A stretch of DNA of 46,452 nucleotides. Origin: Ralstonia sp. ASV6. Its GTDB lineage: Bacteria > Pseudomonadota > Gammaproteobacteria > Burkholderiales > Burkholderiaceae. A program made the position numbers and the translations under genes. Positions 17,101 to 26,625 of this stretch are shown piece after piece; within the stretch, counting starts at the first letter, position 1; every line of letters starts with the position of its first letter. The stretch is taken from positions 1 through 46,452 of the forward strand of contig NZ_JAELUI010000029.1 of the NCBI RefSeq assembly GCF_016429285.1, read 5' to 3'. The notes below the pieces were generated by a model. It was not told where the DNA came from. It saw only the letters and a program-made list of their open reading frames with translations, and did no database searches.

Positions 17101-18057
17101 TTGTCGAATCGTCTGTCTGTATTGGCGGTGTTGCCGCTGTTGGTCGCCACCGCGCTGGCGCATGCCGCTGATATCAAAGGGTCCAAGGACCACCCGGCGC
17201 TGGGGCGCTTTGCCGGTGCCACCATCGCCGCCTACAAGGTGACCAGCTTTGACGAGGCGGTACTGCCCAACGCGCCCATCGAAGACGACAGCAATCCGAA
17301 GCTGCTCAAGACCGAAGGCAAGATCACCTACATCAGCTACCGGATTCCCGGCGACAAGAGCGCGCTGGAGATTACGCGCAACTACGAGCAGGCCCTGGCC
17401 AAGTCGGGATTCAAGGTGCTGTTCCAGTGTGCAAACGATGACTGCGGAAGGCGCTTCGCGGGCTACGTACACAACATGAATAAAGTCGCCCCGACTGGGT
17501 TTGGCGACGCCTCGTTCGGCCCGCCCCATCGGGCGATTCTGGCGCAGCGTGCGAATGCACAGGGCACCACCACGGTGTTCCTGCATGTGATGGAAGCCAG
17601 CACCTCGGGCAATGGCGGCGCGTACGTCTACGAGCAGGTGGTTGACGGGCAGGCCATGCAGACCGGGCAGGTGCAGCTGCTGGACGCATCGGCGCTGCAG
17701 AAAGCCCTGCAGAGCGATGGCAAGGTCGCGCTATACGGCGTCTACTTCGACACCGACAAGGCGACGCTCAAGCCGGAGTCGAAGGCGCAGCTCGACCAGA
17801 TGGCGCAGTTGCTGAAGACGGCGCCTGCGCTCAAGGTGTTCATCGTGGGGCACACAGACAACCAGGGGCAGTTTGCGCGCAACCAGGATCTGTCGCAGCA
17901 GCGTGCGGATGCAGTGGTCAAGGCGCTGTCATCGCAATATGGGATTGCGGCAGGGCGCTTGTCGGGCAAGGGCGTGGCATCGCTGGCGCCCGTGGCCAGC
18001 AACGACGCCGAGTCCGGACGCGCGAAGAACCGCCGCGTCGAGCTCGTCCTCCAGTAA
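17101..18057 (+). CDS. OmpA-family outer-membrane protein with N-terminal DUF4892-like domain
   Basis: The C-terminal third is a peptidoglycan-binding OmpA domain (YFDTDKATLKPESKAQLDQM, VGHTDNQGQ, NQDLSQQRADAV, KNRRVEL). The N-terminal part, after a signal peptide cleaved near AHA-ADI, contains paired cysteines CANDDCGRRF that could form a disulfide. The start is set at TTG 17101, which has GGAGGG five bases upstream; an in-frame ATG at 17068 lacks a ribosome site and would disrupt the signal peptide. It is likely periplasmic or anchored to the outer membrane. It follows the cyclase by about 95 bp. Confidence 0.88.
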   Translation: MSNRLSVLAVLPLLVATALAHAADIKGSKDHPALGRFAGATIAAYKVTSFDEAVLPNAPIEDDSNPKLLKTEGKITYISYRIPGDKSALEITRNYEQALAKSGFKVLFQCANDDCGRRFAGYVHNMNKVAPTGFGDASFGPPHRAILAQRANAQGTTTVFLHVMEASTSGNGGAYVYEQVVDGQAMQTGQVQLLDASALQKALQSDGKVALYGVYFDTDKATLKPESKAQLDQMAQLLKTAPALKVFIVGHTDNQGQFARNQDLSQQRADAVVKALSSQYGIAAGRLSGKGVASLAPVASNDAESGRAKNRRVELVLQ

Positions 18058-18068
18058 GCCGCAAGGCA

Positions 18069-19880
18069 CTATCGTGGGGCCCGGCTGGCCCGCCGGCGCC
18101 TGAGCTCCAGCTGCGTGCGTGCGCCCGACAGTGGCGCACGGCGAAAGCGCTCGCGGCGCTGCTCTTCATCAAAGAATGCCAGTGACGGCTTGACCAGGTC
18201 GCTGCGCGACACGATGCCCACCAGCTTGCGCGCGTGTGAATCAGCCACCACGGGCAGCCGCTCCAGCCCGTGCACAGCCAAACGCGTGGCGACGATGCGG
18301 CAGGTTTCGTCCGGCAGTGCCATCACAGGTGCATTGGCGCCGAACAGTTCGGCAATGGCGGTTGCACCGCGTTTCTGGCTGGCCAGCAGGGCATCGCGAT
18401 CCAGCATGCCGATCAATGCGCCGTCGCGAACGACGGGAAATGCGCGATGCGCCTGCGCCGCGCCAAAGTGCGCCATCAGTACGTCCGTGATCGAAGCGGT
18501 GGCTTCAATGGTTTGCACGGATCGCGTCATCACCTCGCTCACGGCGTGACGTTCGAGCGGGTCGACGGCGTATTCGCGATAGATGTGGAAACCGCGCCGC
18601 GCGATCTTCTCGGTCATGATTGAGCGAGGCATGGTCAGCACGACAAAACCGTAGGACACCGCCACCGCCAGCAGGACCGGCAACAAGGCGTTGACGTCTT
18701 GCGTAAGTCCGAAGGCAAAGACGATGGCCGTGAGTGGGGCGCCCAGCACGCCGGCCAGCGTGGCAGCCATGCACACGAGTGGCCACAGGCCCGGATCGCC
18801 GCCGGGCAGCACGGGGCCGATCAGCACGCCCAGGCCCGCGCCCATCATCAGCAGCGGGGCGAGCACGCCGCCCGAGGTGCCTGAGCCCAGCGCGATCACC
18901 CAGATGATGGCCTTGACCACCAGCAGCGCCAGCGCTACGCGGATGGCCAGATGGTTGTGCAGCAGATCGCCGATCACGTCGTAGCCGACCCCCAGCGCAC
19001 GCGGCTCAAGGTATCCGCCAATGCCGACCGCCAGCCCGCCGATGGCTGGCCACCACATCCAGTGAATCGGCAGGCGGCCGAACAGGTCTTCTACCTTGTA
19101 GAGCGCCATCGACAGCGAGCGTGCCAGCGCACCGCACAGCAGCCCCGCGACCACGCATGAACCCAGCGCGGGCAGCGTTGCCGGTGCCGTCTCCAGCGGG
19201 AAGAGCGGACCCGTCTCCAGCACCAGCATGCGCAGGAAACCCGCGACTGCACACGCCACCGCCACCGGCAGCATGCTGCGCGGGCGCCATTCAAACAGCA
19301 GCAGCTCCACCGCCAGCAGCAACGCGGCCACCGGCGTGCCGAACACCGCCGTCATGCCCGCCGTGGCACCGGCCACCAGCAGCGTCTTGCGCTCAGCGGC
19401 GGTCAGCTTGAAGAACTGCGCGAATAGCGAACCGATTGCACCGCCGGTCATGATGATCGGGCCTTCTGCGCCGAACGGTCCGCCGCTGCCGATCACGATG
19501 CCCGACGATAGTGGCTTGAGCACGGCCACCTTGGGCGACATCTTGCTCTTGCCGAACAGGATGGCCTCAATGGCTTCGGGAATGCCGTGGCCGCGGATCT
19601 TCTCCGAGCCGAAGCGCGCCATGAGCCCGACGATCAGCCCGCCAATGACCGGCACTACGATTACCCACAGCCCCAGCGTGTTGGCCGCCGGCGAATGGTC
19701 CGCCAGCGACAGCGTCTGGAAGAAGAACAGGTTGGTGAAGAAGCGGATCAGGTTGAGCAGCGCCACCGCCGCCAGCGTGGCGAAGGCGGCGATGACAACC
19801 GCCAGCGCGGTGGTCCGAAAGAGTGTCGTGTCGGTCGCGAAGTCACGCCGATGCGCGTGTTCATGGGCGAGGATGTGCAT
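18069..19880 (-). CDS. ClC-family chloride channel or H+/Cl- exchanger with CBS domains
   Basis: The 603-residue membrane protein has the ClC selectivity motifs GSGGP (131-135), GAEGP (137-141, gating Glu139), and GTSGGVLAPLL later on. The helix-pair signature GIPEAIEAI is also present. The cytosolic C-terminus carries two CBS repeats (VMTRSVQTIEATASITDVL...FPVVRDGALIGMLDRD, and LERLPVVADSHARKLVGIVSRSDLV), which usually bind adenosine nucleotides. It ends with an Arg-rich tail. It lies 4 bp downstream of a MarR gene on the same strand, so the two form an operon. Channel versus exchanger cannot be decided here. Confidence 0.93.
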   Translation of the reverse strand: MHILAHEHAHRRDFATDTTLFRTTALAVVIAAFATLAAVALLNLIRFFTNLFFFQTLSLADHSPAANTLGLWVIVVPVIGGLIVGLMARFGSEKIRGHGIPEAIEAILFGKSKMSPKVAVLKPLSSGIVIGSGGPFGAEGPIIMTGGAIGSLFAQFFKLTAAERKTLLVAGATAGMTAVFGTPVAALLLAVELLLFEWRPRSMLPVAVACAVAGFLRMLVLETGPLFPLETAPATLPALGSCVVAGLLCGALARSLSMALYKVEDLFGRLPIHWMWWPAIGGLAVGIGGYLEPRALGVGYDVIGDLLHNHLAIRVALALLVVKAIIWVIALGSGTSGGVLAPLLMMGAGLGVLIGPVLPGGDPGLWPLVCMAATLAGVLGAPLTAIVFAFGLTQDVNALLPVLLAVAVSYGFVVLTMPRSIMTEKIARRGFHIYREYAVDPLERHAVSEVMTRSVQTIEATASITDVLMAHFGAAQAHRAFPVVRDGALIGMLDRDALLASQKRGATAIAELFGANAPVMALPDETCRIVATRLAVHGLERLPVVADSHARKLVGIVSRSDLVKPSLAFFDEEQRRERFRRAPLSGARTQLELRRRRASRAPR

Positions 19881-19884
19881 GACG

Positions 19885-20313
19885 TTACAGCTCGGCGGAT
19901 GGTTCGATCTGAGGAATCTTGAAAGCGCGGCTGAAGGCGCTCAGTTCGCTCTGGTGCAGCGCGGCCAGCAGGGCGACCAAGCGGTCGCCCTTTTTGGTGA
20001 GATGAACCTCGACCTGGCGCGCGTCGGCGTCACTCGGGCGGCGTTCGACCAGGCCTGCTTCCTCGCAGCGGGTGACCAGTGCCACCGTGCCGTGCGGCGA
20101 GGCCTGCAGACGCTCTGCCAGCTCACCAACGGTCGCCCATTCGCGTCTCGCATAGCCTTTGATGTGCAGCAGCAACTGATATTGCAGCGGCGTGATCCCC
20201 TCGGACTGGATCAGGTCTTCGGACGCGCGCAGGAAGCGGCGCAGGTGATAGCGGAAGTCGGACAGGGTTTCGAAATCCTGCTTGGACAGTGGGCGTGGTG
20301 TGGCGGGCGACAT
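19885..20313 (-). CDS. MarR-family transcriptional regulator
   Basis: The 142-residue winged-helix protein has the MarR core: LTPLQYQLLLHIKG-like (ITPLQYQLLLHI), VGELAERLQASPHGTVALVTRCEEAGLVERRPSDADARQVEVHLTKKGDRL. The DxR wing (DADARQ) is intact. It is the first gene of an operon with the ClC channel. An AT-rich dyad 26-48 bp upstream of its ATG is a likely operator. MarR proteins typically repress until bound by a small phenolic or oxidant ligand; the ligand here is unknown. Confidence 0.9.
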   Translation of the reverse strand: MSPATPRPLSKQDFETLSDFRYHLRRFLRASEDLIQSEGITPLQYQLLLHIKGYARREWATVGELAERLQASPHGTVALVTRCEEAGLVERRPSDADARQVEVHLTKKGDRLVALLAALHQSELSAFSRAFKIPQIEPSAEL

Positions 20314-20338
20314 GATGTGGCGGTACGTTTTCGGTGAA

Positions 20339-20361
20339 ATATATCACAGCATGACATATAT
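20339..20361 (-). promoter_or_regulatory. Candidate MarR operator (ATATAT-N11-ATATAT)
   Basis: ATATATCACAG-CATGACATATAT is an imperfect palindrome centred at 20350 with 8 of 11 symmetric pairs. It lies between the divergent marR and MFS genes, close to marR. Such dyads are typical MarR-family operators, so it may autoregulate marR-clc and possibly the MFS gene about 195 bp away. Confidence 0.45.
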
Positions 20362-20554
20362 AAAAAAGTGAAGGATAGGCCAATTGCAACGTGCCGGTGC
20401 CCTTGGATTGTTGATTGAGATTCAAGAGTCTTTCTTGTCAGACCGGGTTTATGCGCACGGGCAAAGCCAGCACACTGCGCACCATTCCCACGACGCCAAG
20501 CGGTCACCCCTGGGGTTATCGCCGTCCGCGTGCTGGTCTTAGGAGAGCACCAAC

Positions 20555-21757
20555 ATGAACCCAACCCCCCTTTCTACCGAGCGCACCCGCAGCAGCGCAG
20601 CGCTGCCGCTGCTTGCGCTCGCTGCCGGTGCCTTCGGCATCGGCACCACCGAGTTTTCACCCATGGGTTTGCTGCCCGTGATTGCCGACGGCGTGCATGT
20701 GTCGATTCCGCAAGCCGGGATGTTGATCAGCGCCTACGCCATCGGCGTGATGGTTGGCGCGCCCGTGATGACGCTGTTGCTTGCGCGCTGGCCCCGCCGG
20801 AAGGCACTGATCGCGCTGATGAGCATCTTCACGATCGGCAACTTGCTGTCGGCGGTTGCTCCGGACTACATGACGCTGCTGCTTGCGCGGCTCGTCACCA
20901 GCCTCAATCACGGCGCGTTCTTCGGGTTGGGTTCCGTTGTGGCGGCCAGCCTCGTGCCGCGCGAGAAGCAGGCAAGTGCGGTGGCAACCATGTTCATGGG
21001 CCTGACGATCGCCAACGTGGGCGGCGTGCCGGCCGCAACGTGGTTAGGCCAGATGATCGGCTGGCGCATGTCGTTTGCCGCTACGGCCAGCCTGGGCCTG
21101 ATCGCCATTGCGGGGCTGCTTGCCGCGCTGCCCAAGGGCGAGGCCGGCAAGATGCCCAACTTGCGTGCTGAATTTGCGGTGCTGACGCGGCCTGTCGTGC
21201 TGGGTGCGCTCGCCACCACCGTGCTCGGCGCCGGTGCCATGTTCACGCTCTACACGTACGTTGCGCCAACCCTGGCGCAACTGACCGGCGCAACGCCTGC
21301 ATTCGTGACGGCGATGCTGGTGCTGATCGGCATCGGTTTTTCGATCGGCAACATTGCAGGTGGCCGCCTGGCTGATCGCTCGCTCGACGGCAGTCTGATC
21401 GGCTTCCTGGTGCTGTTGATCGTGACGATGCTCGCCTTCCCCATGCTGGCCAAAACACACGTTGGTGCAGCCGCAGCGCTGCTGGTGTGGGGCATTGCCA
21501 CCTTTGCCGTCGTGCCTCCTCTGCAGATGCGCGTGATGCGTGCAGCGGCCGAGGCGCCTGGGTTGGCATCGTCGGTCAACGTGGGCGCGTTCAACCTCGG
21601 CAATGCACTGGGTGCGGCGGCGGGCGGTGCGGCCATCTCCGCAGGCTTCGGCTACGCGGCGGTGCCGGTTGTCGGTGCGGTGATCGCGGCGGCAGGTCTC
21701 GCACTTGTCGGCTTGCAGGTCACGCAGCGTCGGACGCGTGTTGTCGTGAACCCTTAG
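20555..21757 (+). CDS. MFS transporter, DHA1 drug-efflux type (AraJ/YdhP-like)
   Basis: The 400-residue inner-membrane protein has about 12 hydrophobic helices in two halves. The N-terminus GAFGIGTTEFSPMGLLPVIA is the hallmark of the AraJ/PbuE/YdhP group, and the loop 2-3 motif RWPRRKALIAL is present. It is likely a proton-driven exporter of sugars, purines or drugs; the substrate is not readable. AGGAGAG precedes the ATG. dkgB follows 18 bp after the stop, so the two are probably cotranscribed. It is divergent from marR-clc. Confidence 0.9.
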   Translation: MNPTPLSTERTRSSAALPLLALAAGAFGIGTTEFSPMGLLPVIADGVHVSIPQAGMLISAYAIGVMVGAPVMTLLLARWPRRKALIALMSIFTIGNLLSAVAPDYMTLLLARLVTSLNHGAFFGLGSVVAASLVPREKQASAVATMFMGLTIANVGGVPAATWLGQMIGWRMSFAATASLGLIAIAGLLAALPKGEAGKMPNLRAEFAVLTRPVVLGALATTVLGAGAMFTLYTYVAPTLAQLTGATPAFVTAMLVLIGIGFSIGNIAGGRLADRSLDGSLIGFLVLLIVTMLAFPMLAKTHVGAAAALLVWGIATFAVVPPLQMRVMRAAAEAPGLASSVNVGAFNLGNALGAAAGGAAISAGFGYAAVPVVGAVIAAAGLALVGLQVTQRRTRVVVNP

Positions 21758-21775
21758 TCTGATTCTACGGAGCAC

Positions 21776-22585
21776 ATGATGAACAAGATTCCCGCTTTCG
21801 GTCTCGGCACGTTTCGCCTGAAGGGCCAGGTTGTCATTGATTCGGTCCGCAATGGCCTTGAGCTTGGCTATCGCGCGATCGACACCGCGCAGATCTACGG
21901 CAATGAAGCCGACGTGGGTGCGGCGATTGCCGGCTCGGGCGTGCGTCGTGAAGATCTATTCCTGACCACCAAGATCTGGGTTGATAACTACGCGAAAGAC
22001 AAGCTCGTGCCGAGCCTGGAAGACAGCCTCGCCAAGCTGCGCACGGACTATGTCGATCTCACGCTGATCCACTGGCCTGCACCCAACAATGGCGTGCCGC
22101 TCGACGTGTTCATGAACGCGCTGGCCGATGCCAAGGCCAAGGGCCTGACCCGGCAGATCGGTATCTCGAACTTCAACATCGCGCTGACGCAGCAGGCGAT
22201 TGTCGCCGTCGGCAAAGACGCCATCGCTACCAACCAGATCGAGCTGAGTCCGTATCTGCAGAACCGCAAGCTCGTGGCATTCCTGCAGCGCGAGGGCATT
22301 CACGTCACGTCGTACATGACGCTCGCCTACGGCAAGGTGCTGGGCGATCCGGTGATCGGCGCGATCGCGCAGCGGCATCATGCGACGCCGGCTCAGGTCG
22401 TGCTTGCCTGGGCGATGCAGCTTGGCTACTCAGTGATTCCATCGTCGACCAAGCGCGAGAACCTCGCCAGCAACCTGCTCGCGCAGACGCTGCATCTGAC
22501 GGACGACGACATGACCCAGATTGCCGCGCTTGAATGCAACGGCCGCGAAGTCTCGCCCGAGGGGCTCGCAGCGCAGTGGGACTGA
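21776..22585 (+). CDS. dkgB: Aldo/keto reductase, 2,5-diketo-D-gluconate reductase B type
   Basis: The 269-residue cytosolic NADPH-dependent reductase contains the catalytic set Asp/Tyr ([17 protein letters not shown]), Lys (LTTKIW) and His (LIHWP). ISNFN and the C-terminal [14 protein letters not shown] cofactor-binding motif are present. Sequence and length match DkgB, which reduces methylglyoxal and other aldehydes as well as diketogluconate. ATGATG gives two adjacent starts; the first is used. It is the last gene of the MFS-dkgB pair and is followed by a strong terminator. Confidence 0.93.
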   Translation: MMNKIPAFGLGTFRLKGQVVIDSVRNGLELGYRAIDTAQIYGNEADVGAAIAGSGVRREDLFLTTKIWVDNYAKDKLVPSLEDSLAKLRTDYVDLTLIHWPAPNNGVPLDVFMNALADAKAKGLTRQIGISNFNIALTQQAIVAVGKDAIATNQIELSPYLQNRKLVAFLQREGIHVTSYMTLAYGKVLGDPVIGAIAQRHHATPAQVVLAWAMQLGYSVIPSSTKRENLASNLLAQTLHLTDDDMTQIAALECNGREVSPEGLAAQWD

Positions 22586-22610
22586 ACTTCGCATCGCGAG
22601 AGATATGAAA

Positions 22611-22640
22611 AGGCCAAGCAGTTGCTTGGCCTTTTTCTTT
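22611..22640 (+). terminator. Intrinsic terminator of MFS-dkgB
   Basis: AGGCCAAGC, loop AGTT, GCTTGGCCT (22611-22632), then TTTTCTTT. The left flank GAAAA gives only a short reverse T-run for the convergent ion channel gene. Confidence 0.9.
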
Positions 22641-22660
22641 GCGCGTCGAGAATCGGCGTC

Positions 22661-23524
22661 TCAGGTTGTGTTCTTTCGAGCGATCAAATCTTCGGCCGCG
22701 CTTGTGCCGGATGCTTCCGTTGCGGTGACCACTGCGCCACAGTGCGGGCAACATGGTGGGGCGGCCTTGGTGGCCTGTTGCTGCGGTCGGTGGCGCTCCA
22801 GCGCGCCGGCCATCAGCTCAGCGCCCATGATGCCAGTCGGGAACGCGATAATGCCGTAGCCGAGCAGAATGGCGCATGACGTGATCAACCGCCCCAACGG
22901 TGTGTGCGGCGTGAGGTCGCCGTAGCCGGTTGTGCTCATCGTCACCGCTGCCCAGTACACGCCCACCGGGATGCTCGTGATGCCATTCTCTGGCCCTTCC
23001 ACGAGATAGATCACCGTGCCGAGAATCACAGTGAGCACGAACATGACACCGATGAAGACAAAGATCTTGCGCCGAGCCCGGTTAAGCGCGCGAATGAGCG
23101 CATGCCCTTCCTCAAGATAGATCGCCAGTCCCAGGATGCGAAAGACGCGCAACAGCCGCAGCAGCCGCACATCGATCAGCGCGTGCAGCCCTGGGAAGAA
23201 GAAGGCGAGGTAGGTGGGCAGCACGGAGACGAGATCCACGATGCCGAAGAAGCTGCGTGCATAGGCCGCAGGCTTGGGCGCGGTGAGCAGGCGAAACAGG
23301 TATTCGGCCGTGAAGATGAGCGTGAAGGCCCACTCGGCCATATAGAGTGCACGGCCATGCGGCGCATGCAGTTCCTGCACGCTGTCGGCCATCACCACGA
23401 GCACGCTCGCAACGATCAGCACCAGCGCCGTGATATCGAGGGCGCGCTGGAATTTTGCAGAACCGGTGGCATCACGCGCCGCGTGGCGCAGCGTGCTCAG
23501 GGAGTGTCGGATGGAGGTTTGCAT
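22661..23524 (-). CDS. Voltage-gated potassium channel (6-TM ion transporter)
   Basis: The 287-residue protein has six predicted helices and the K+ selectivity filter TTGYGD (198-203). The S4 segment RLLRLLRVFRI carries arginines at 120, 123, 126 and 129, every third residue, so it is a true voltage sensor. It ends with a cytosolic tail containing CCPHCG (258-263), half of a zinc-ribbon-like motif. Family members conduct K+ across the inner membrane. It stands alone between dkgB (convergent) and the TlpA-like gene, which lies 84 bp upstream and reads the same way. Confidence 0.92.
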   Translation of the reverse strand: MQTSIRHSLSTLRHAARDATGSAKFQRALDITALVLIVASVLVVMADSVQELHAPHGRALYMAEWAFTLIFTAEYLFRLLTAPKPAAYARSFFGIVDLVSVLPTYLAFFFPGLHALIDVRLLRLLRVFRILGLAIYLEEGHALIRALNRARRKIFVFIGVMFVLTVILGTVIYLVEGPENGITSIPVGVYWAAVTMSTTGYGDLTPHTPLGRLITSCAILLGYGIIAFPTGIMGAELMAGALERHRPQQQATKAAPPCCPHCGAVVTATEASGTSAAEDLIARKNTT

Positions 23525-23608
23525 GCGCCTGAGTCTAGGAGGCGCGTTGATCGAATCCTATGGGACTTGTCCGATTCGGGTGCGAGAACGCTCCAGACTG
23601 CGCCCGTA

Positions 23609-24418
23609 TCAAGGGGTGAGATGACCTTGTACCGCCTCCTTCAGACGCGCGGCCGTGATTTCGCCCATGTGCGAATCAACCAGTTTGCCCCGGGCATCGA
23701 AGAACAGCGTGGTCGGCAGCCCGCGCGAGCCGAAGGTCTGCATTGCTTCTGATAGCGGGTCGAGCAGCACGTGGTTGAACGACAGCCCCTGTTGCGCGAG
23801 GAACTGCTGCACGGTGGACGCCTGCTCGCCTTGATTGACCATCAGGAACACGACCCCAGGGTAGTCGGTTTGCGCCTGGGCGAGGATCGGCATCTCGCGC
23901 CGGCAGGGCGGGCACCAACTGGCCCACAGATTCAGCACAACGGGTTTGCCGATGGGCTTGTCGAACGACACGGCAGATCCGTCCATGCCTTCAAGCTGCA
24001 GCGCAGCCAATGATGGCGTGGCGCGTTGCAGCGTCGACGACGTGCCTTGTGCAGCGGCCCACGCCAGCATGCCGGCGGCAATACCCATCAAGGCAGGCCG
24101 GCGCAGCGCGCGCACATGGCGGGACTTCCAGAGAACGAACAGGATGGCGGCCGGCAGTCCGATCCACCAGTCGAACCCGCCGTCGCCGATCGCGAGGATG
24201 GACCTGGGCGTGGCAAGGTACTCTGGCCACCAGCGTGCGACATAGCCGAGGCGCGCGGCAATCAGGCCAGCGAATAGGGCGTCGAGCAACAGGCTGGCTG
24301 CCGTCTTGCGCGGGGTATTCGGTTCAGCGCGCTGCATCGATCGCGCAACGAGCCACGCGATCAAGGCTGCCAGCGCCACCACAATCACGTGCACTGAGAA
24401 CGGGCCGATACTCATCAT
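23609..24418 (-). CDS. Membrane-anchored TlpA-like thiol-disulfide oxidoreductase with Lgt-like N-terminus
   Basis: The N-terminal half (residues 1-125) has about four hydrophobic helices, with a segment LDALFAGLIAARLGYVARWW that resembles prolipoprotein diacylglyceryl transferase. The C-terminal half is a periplasmic thioredoxin fold with WCPPC at 168-172 and the cis-proline loop RGLPTTLFF. It probably reduces or transfers disulfides in the periplasm, for instance in cytochrome maturation or metal delivery. The Lgt-like part lacks enough of the enzyme to be an active transferase. The Lgt/TlpA arrangement occurs in other betaproteobacteria. Confidence 0.85.
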   Translation of the reverse strand: MMSIGPFSVHVIVVALAALIAWLVARSMQRAEPNTPRKTAASLLLDALFAGLIAARLGYVARWWPEYLATPRSILAIGDGGFDWWIGLPAAILFVLWKSRHVRALRRPALMGIAAGMLAWAAAQGTSSTLQRATPSLAALQLEGMDGSAVSFDKPIGKPVVLNLWASWCPPCRREMPILAQAQTDYPGVVFLMVNQGEQASTVQQFLAQQGLSFNHVLLDPLSEAMQTFGSRGLPTTLFFDARGKLVDSHMGEITAARLKEAVQGHLTP

Positions 24419-24533
24419 GGGGAATCTGCGGTCAAGGTAGGGAATGAGACGCTAGACAACGGCCGACTCGGGGAGTTCGGCGCGCGCACTTGCGACATCC
24501 TGTGGATGCTGCAACGGGCAACGTCCAAAGAAA

Positions 24534-24555
24534 AAGCCGCTCCGTAGAGCGGCTT
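24534..24555 (-). terminator. Intrinsic terminator of ilvD
   Basis: On the minus strand: AAGCCGCTC, loop TACG, GAGCGGCTT, then TTTCTTTGG. It lies 31 bp after the ilvD stop. Confidence 0.88.
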
Positions 24556-24585
24556 CGAAAACCGGGCACAGAGCCCGTCGCCATA

Positions 24586-26445
24586 TCAGTCGTCCAGCAG
24601 CGACAGGTCGCGCACGGCGCCCTTGTCGGCCGACATGACCAGCTTGGCGTACGCCTTGAGCGCCGCCGACACCTTGCGCGGACGTGCCTTGGCCGGCTTC
24701 CAGCCCTTCGCGTTCTGCTCTTCGCGGCGACGCGCCAGTTCTTCATCGCTCACCAGCACGTTGATCGTGCGGTTGGGGATGTCGATGCGGATCTTGTCGC
24801 CATCGCGCACCAGGCCGATGGCGCCACCCGCTGCCGCTTCCGGCGAGCAGTGGCCGATCGACAGGCCCGACGTACCGCCCGAGAAACGGCCGTCCGTCAG
24901 CAGCGCGCATGCCTTGCCGAGGCCCTTCGACTTGATGTAGCTCGTCGGATAGAGCATTTCCTGCATGCCGGGGCCGCCCTTCGGGCCTTCGTAGCGCACA
25001 ATCACCACGTCGCCGGCCTTGACCTTGTCTGCGAGGATGTTTTCGACCGCTTCGTCCTGCGATTCGGTCACGTGAGCCGTGCCCTCGAACACCAGGATGC
25101 TTTCGTCCACACCCGCGGTCTTCACCACGCAGCCGTCGAGCGCAATGTTGCCCGTCAGTACGGCCAGGCCGCCTTCCTTCGAGAAAGCGTGCTCGTTCGA
25201 GCGAATGCAACCCTCAGCGCGGTCCAGGTCCAGGCTCGGCCAGCGCGTGTTCTGGCTGAACGCCACCTGCGTCGGGATGCCGGCAGGGCCTGCGCGGTAG
25301 AACGTCTGCACCGCCTCGTCCGATGTGCGAACGATGTCCCACTGGTCCAGGGCATCCTTCAGCGTGGGCGCGTGCACGGTCGGTGCATCGGTGTGCAGCT
25401 TGCCGGCGCGGTCCAGCTCGCCCAGGATGGCCATGATGCCGCCTGCGCGGTGCACGTCTTCGATGTGGTACTTGTTCGTGTTCGGTGCGACCTTGCACAG
25501 CTGCGGCACGACGCGCGACAGGCGATCAATGTCCTTCATCGAGAAGTCGATCTCGGCTTCCTGCGCAATCGCCAGCAGGTGCAGGATCGTGTTGGTCGAG
25601 CCACCCATGGCAATGTCGAGCGTCATCGCGTTCTCGAACGCCTTGAAGCCCACCGAGCGTGGCAGCACACGTTCGTCTTCCTGCTCGTAGTACTGGCGGG
25701 CCAATTCCACGATCCGGTGGCCAGCGCGCTTGAAGAGCTGTTCGCGGTCTGCGTGCGTGGCAACCACGGTGCCGTTGCCCGGCAGCGACAGGCCCAGCGC
25801 TTCGGTCAGGCAGTTCATCGAGTTGGCGGTGAACATGCCCGAGCACGAACCGCACGTCGGGCAAGCCGAGCGTTCGACTTCTGCGACTTCCTCGTCGGTG
25901 TACTTGCTGTCGGCGGCGATGACCATTGCGTCGATCAGGTCGAGCTTCTTGATCTCGATCGCCTTGGTAACCGGATTGGCCAGTCGCGTCTTGCCGGCTT
26001 CCATCGGGCCGCCCGACACGAAGATCACCGGAATGTTCAGGCGCATCGCGGCCATCAGCATGCCCGGGGTGATCTTGTCGCAGTTGGAGATGCAGACCAT
26101 GGCATCTGCACAGTGCGCGTTGACCATGTACTCGACCGAATCGGCAATGATGTCGCGGCTAGGCAGCGAATACAGCATGCCGTCGTGGCCCATTGCGATG
26201 CCGTCATCCACGGCGATCGTGTTGAATTCCTTGGCGACGCCGCCCGCGGCTTCAATCTCACGCGCGACGAGCTGGCCCAGATCCTTCAGGTGCACGTGGC
26301 CGGGCACGAACTGGGTGAACGAGTTGACCACCGCGATGATCGGCTTCTGGAAGTCTTCGTCTTTCATGCCGGTGGCGCGCCACAGCGAGCGCGCACCTGC
26401 CATGTTGCGGCCGGCGGTGGAGGTTTTAGAACGGTATGCGGGCAT
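24586..26445 (-). CDS. ilvD: Dihydroxy-acid dehydratase
   Basis: IlvD dehydrates 2,3-dihydroxy-isovalerate and -methylvalerate in valine and isoleucine synthesis with an Fe-S cluster. The 619 residues match the long (E. coli-like) form. Cluster and active-site regions are complete: [19 protein letters not shown], the [19 protein letters not shown] segment, and the C-terminal [14 protein letters not shown]. The start at 26445 ([19 protein letters not shown]) matches the family; an open frame extends 48 codons further upstream but adds nothing conserved. It has its own terminator; a minus-strand GATAAT at about 26555 is a possible -10. Confidence 0.97.
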   Translation of the reverse strand: MPAYRSKTSTAGRNMAGARSLWRATGMKDEDFQKPIIAVVNSFTQFVPGHVHLKDLGQLVAREIEAAGGVAKEFNTIAVDDGIAMGHDGMLYSLPSRDIIADSVEYMVNAHCADAMVCISNCDKITPGMLMAAMRLNIPVIFVSGGPMEAGKTRLANPVTKAIEIKKLDLIDAMVIAADSKYTDEEVAEVERSACPTCGSCSGMFTANSMNCLTEALGLSLPGNGTVVATHADREQLFKRAGHRIVELARQYYEQEDERVLPRSVGFKAFENAMTLDIAMGGSTNTILHLLAIAQEAEIDFSMKDIDRLSRVVPQLCKVAPNTNKYHIEDVHRAGGIMAILGELDRAGKLHTDAPTVHAPTLKDALDQWDIVRTSDEAVQTFYRAGPAGIPTQVAFSQNTRWPSLDLDRAEGCIRSNEHAFSKEGGLAVLTGNIALDGCVVKTAGVDESILVFEGTAHVTESQDEAVENILADKVKAGDVVIVRYEGPKGGPGMQEMLYPTSYIKSKGLGKACALLTDGRFSGGTSGLSIGHCSPEAAAGGAIGLVRDGDKIRIDIPNRTINVLVSDEELARRREEQNAKGWKPAKARPRKVSAALKAYAKLVMSADKGAVRDLSLLDD

Positions 26446-26625
26446 TGTGGGTACTGAAGAAGGATCGATTGTGGGAGCGGGCCACGCGGATAAAGGCCCT
26501 CGCGCGCCCGTGCAATCAACCTCTTGAGCCGTGCCCGGGGCAAAGGGCCTCATTATCCCACGTCTATCGGGAGCGCTGTCTCCAGCCAAGGTTCTTGCGC
26601 CTCAGCGCAAAATGCTTCGTGAGGC

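Noticed and set aside
24490-26457. 655-codon open frame antisense to ilvD
   Set aside because: It is a GC-rich shadow of the ilvD codon pattern, rich in Arg, His and Val, with no domain. ilvD is certain on the other strand.
26446-26625. Leader peptide for ilvD
   Set aside because: An ATG after the GATAAT box opens a frame, but it is in frame with ilvD and simply an N-terminal extension, with no run of Ile, Leu or Val codons.
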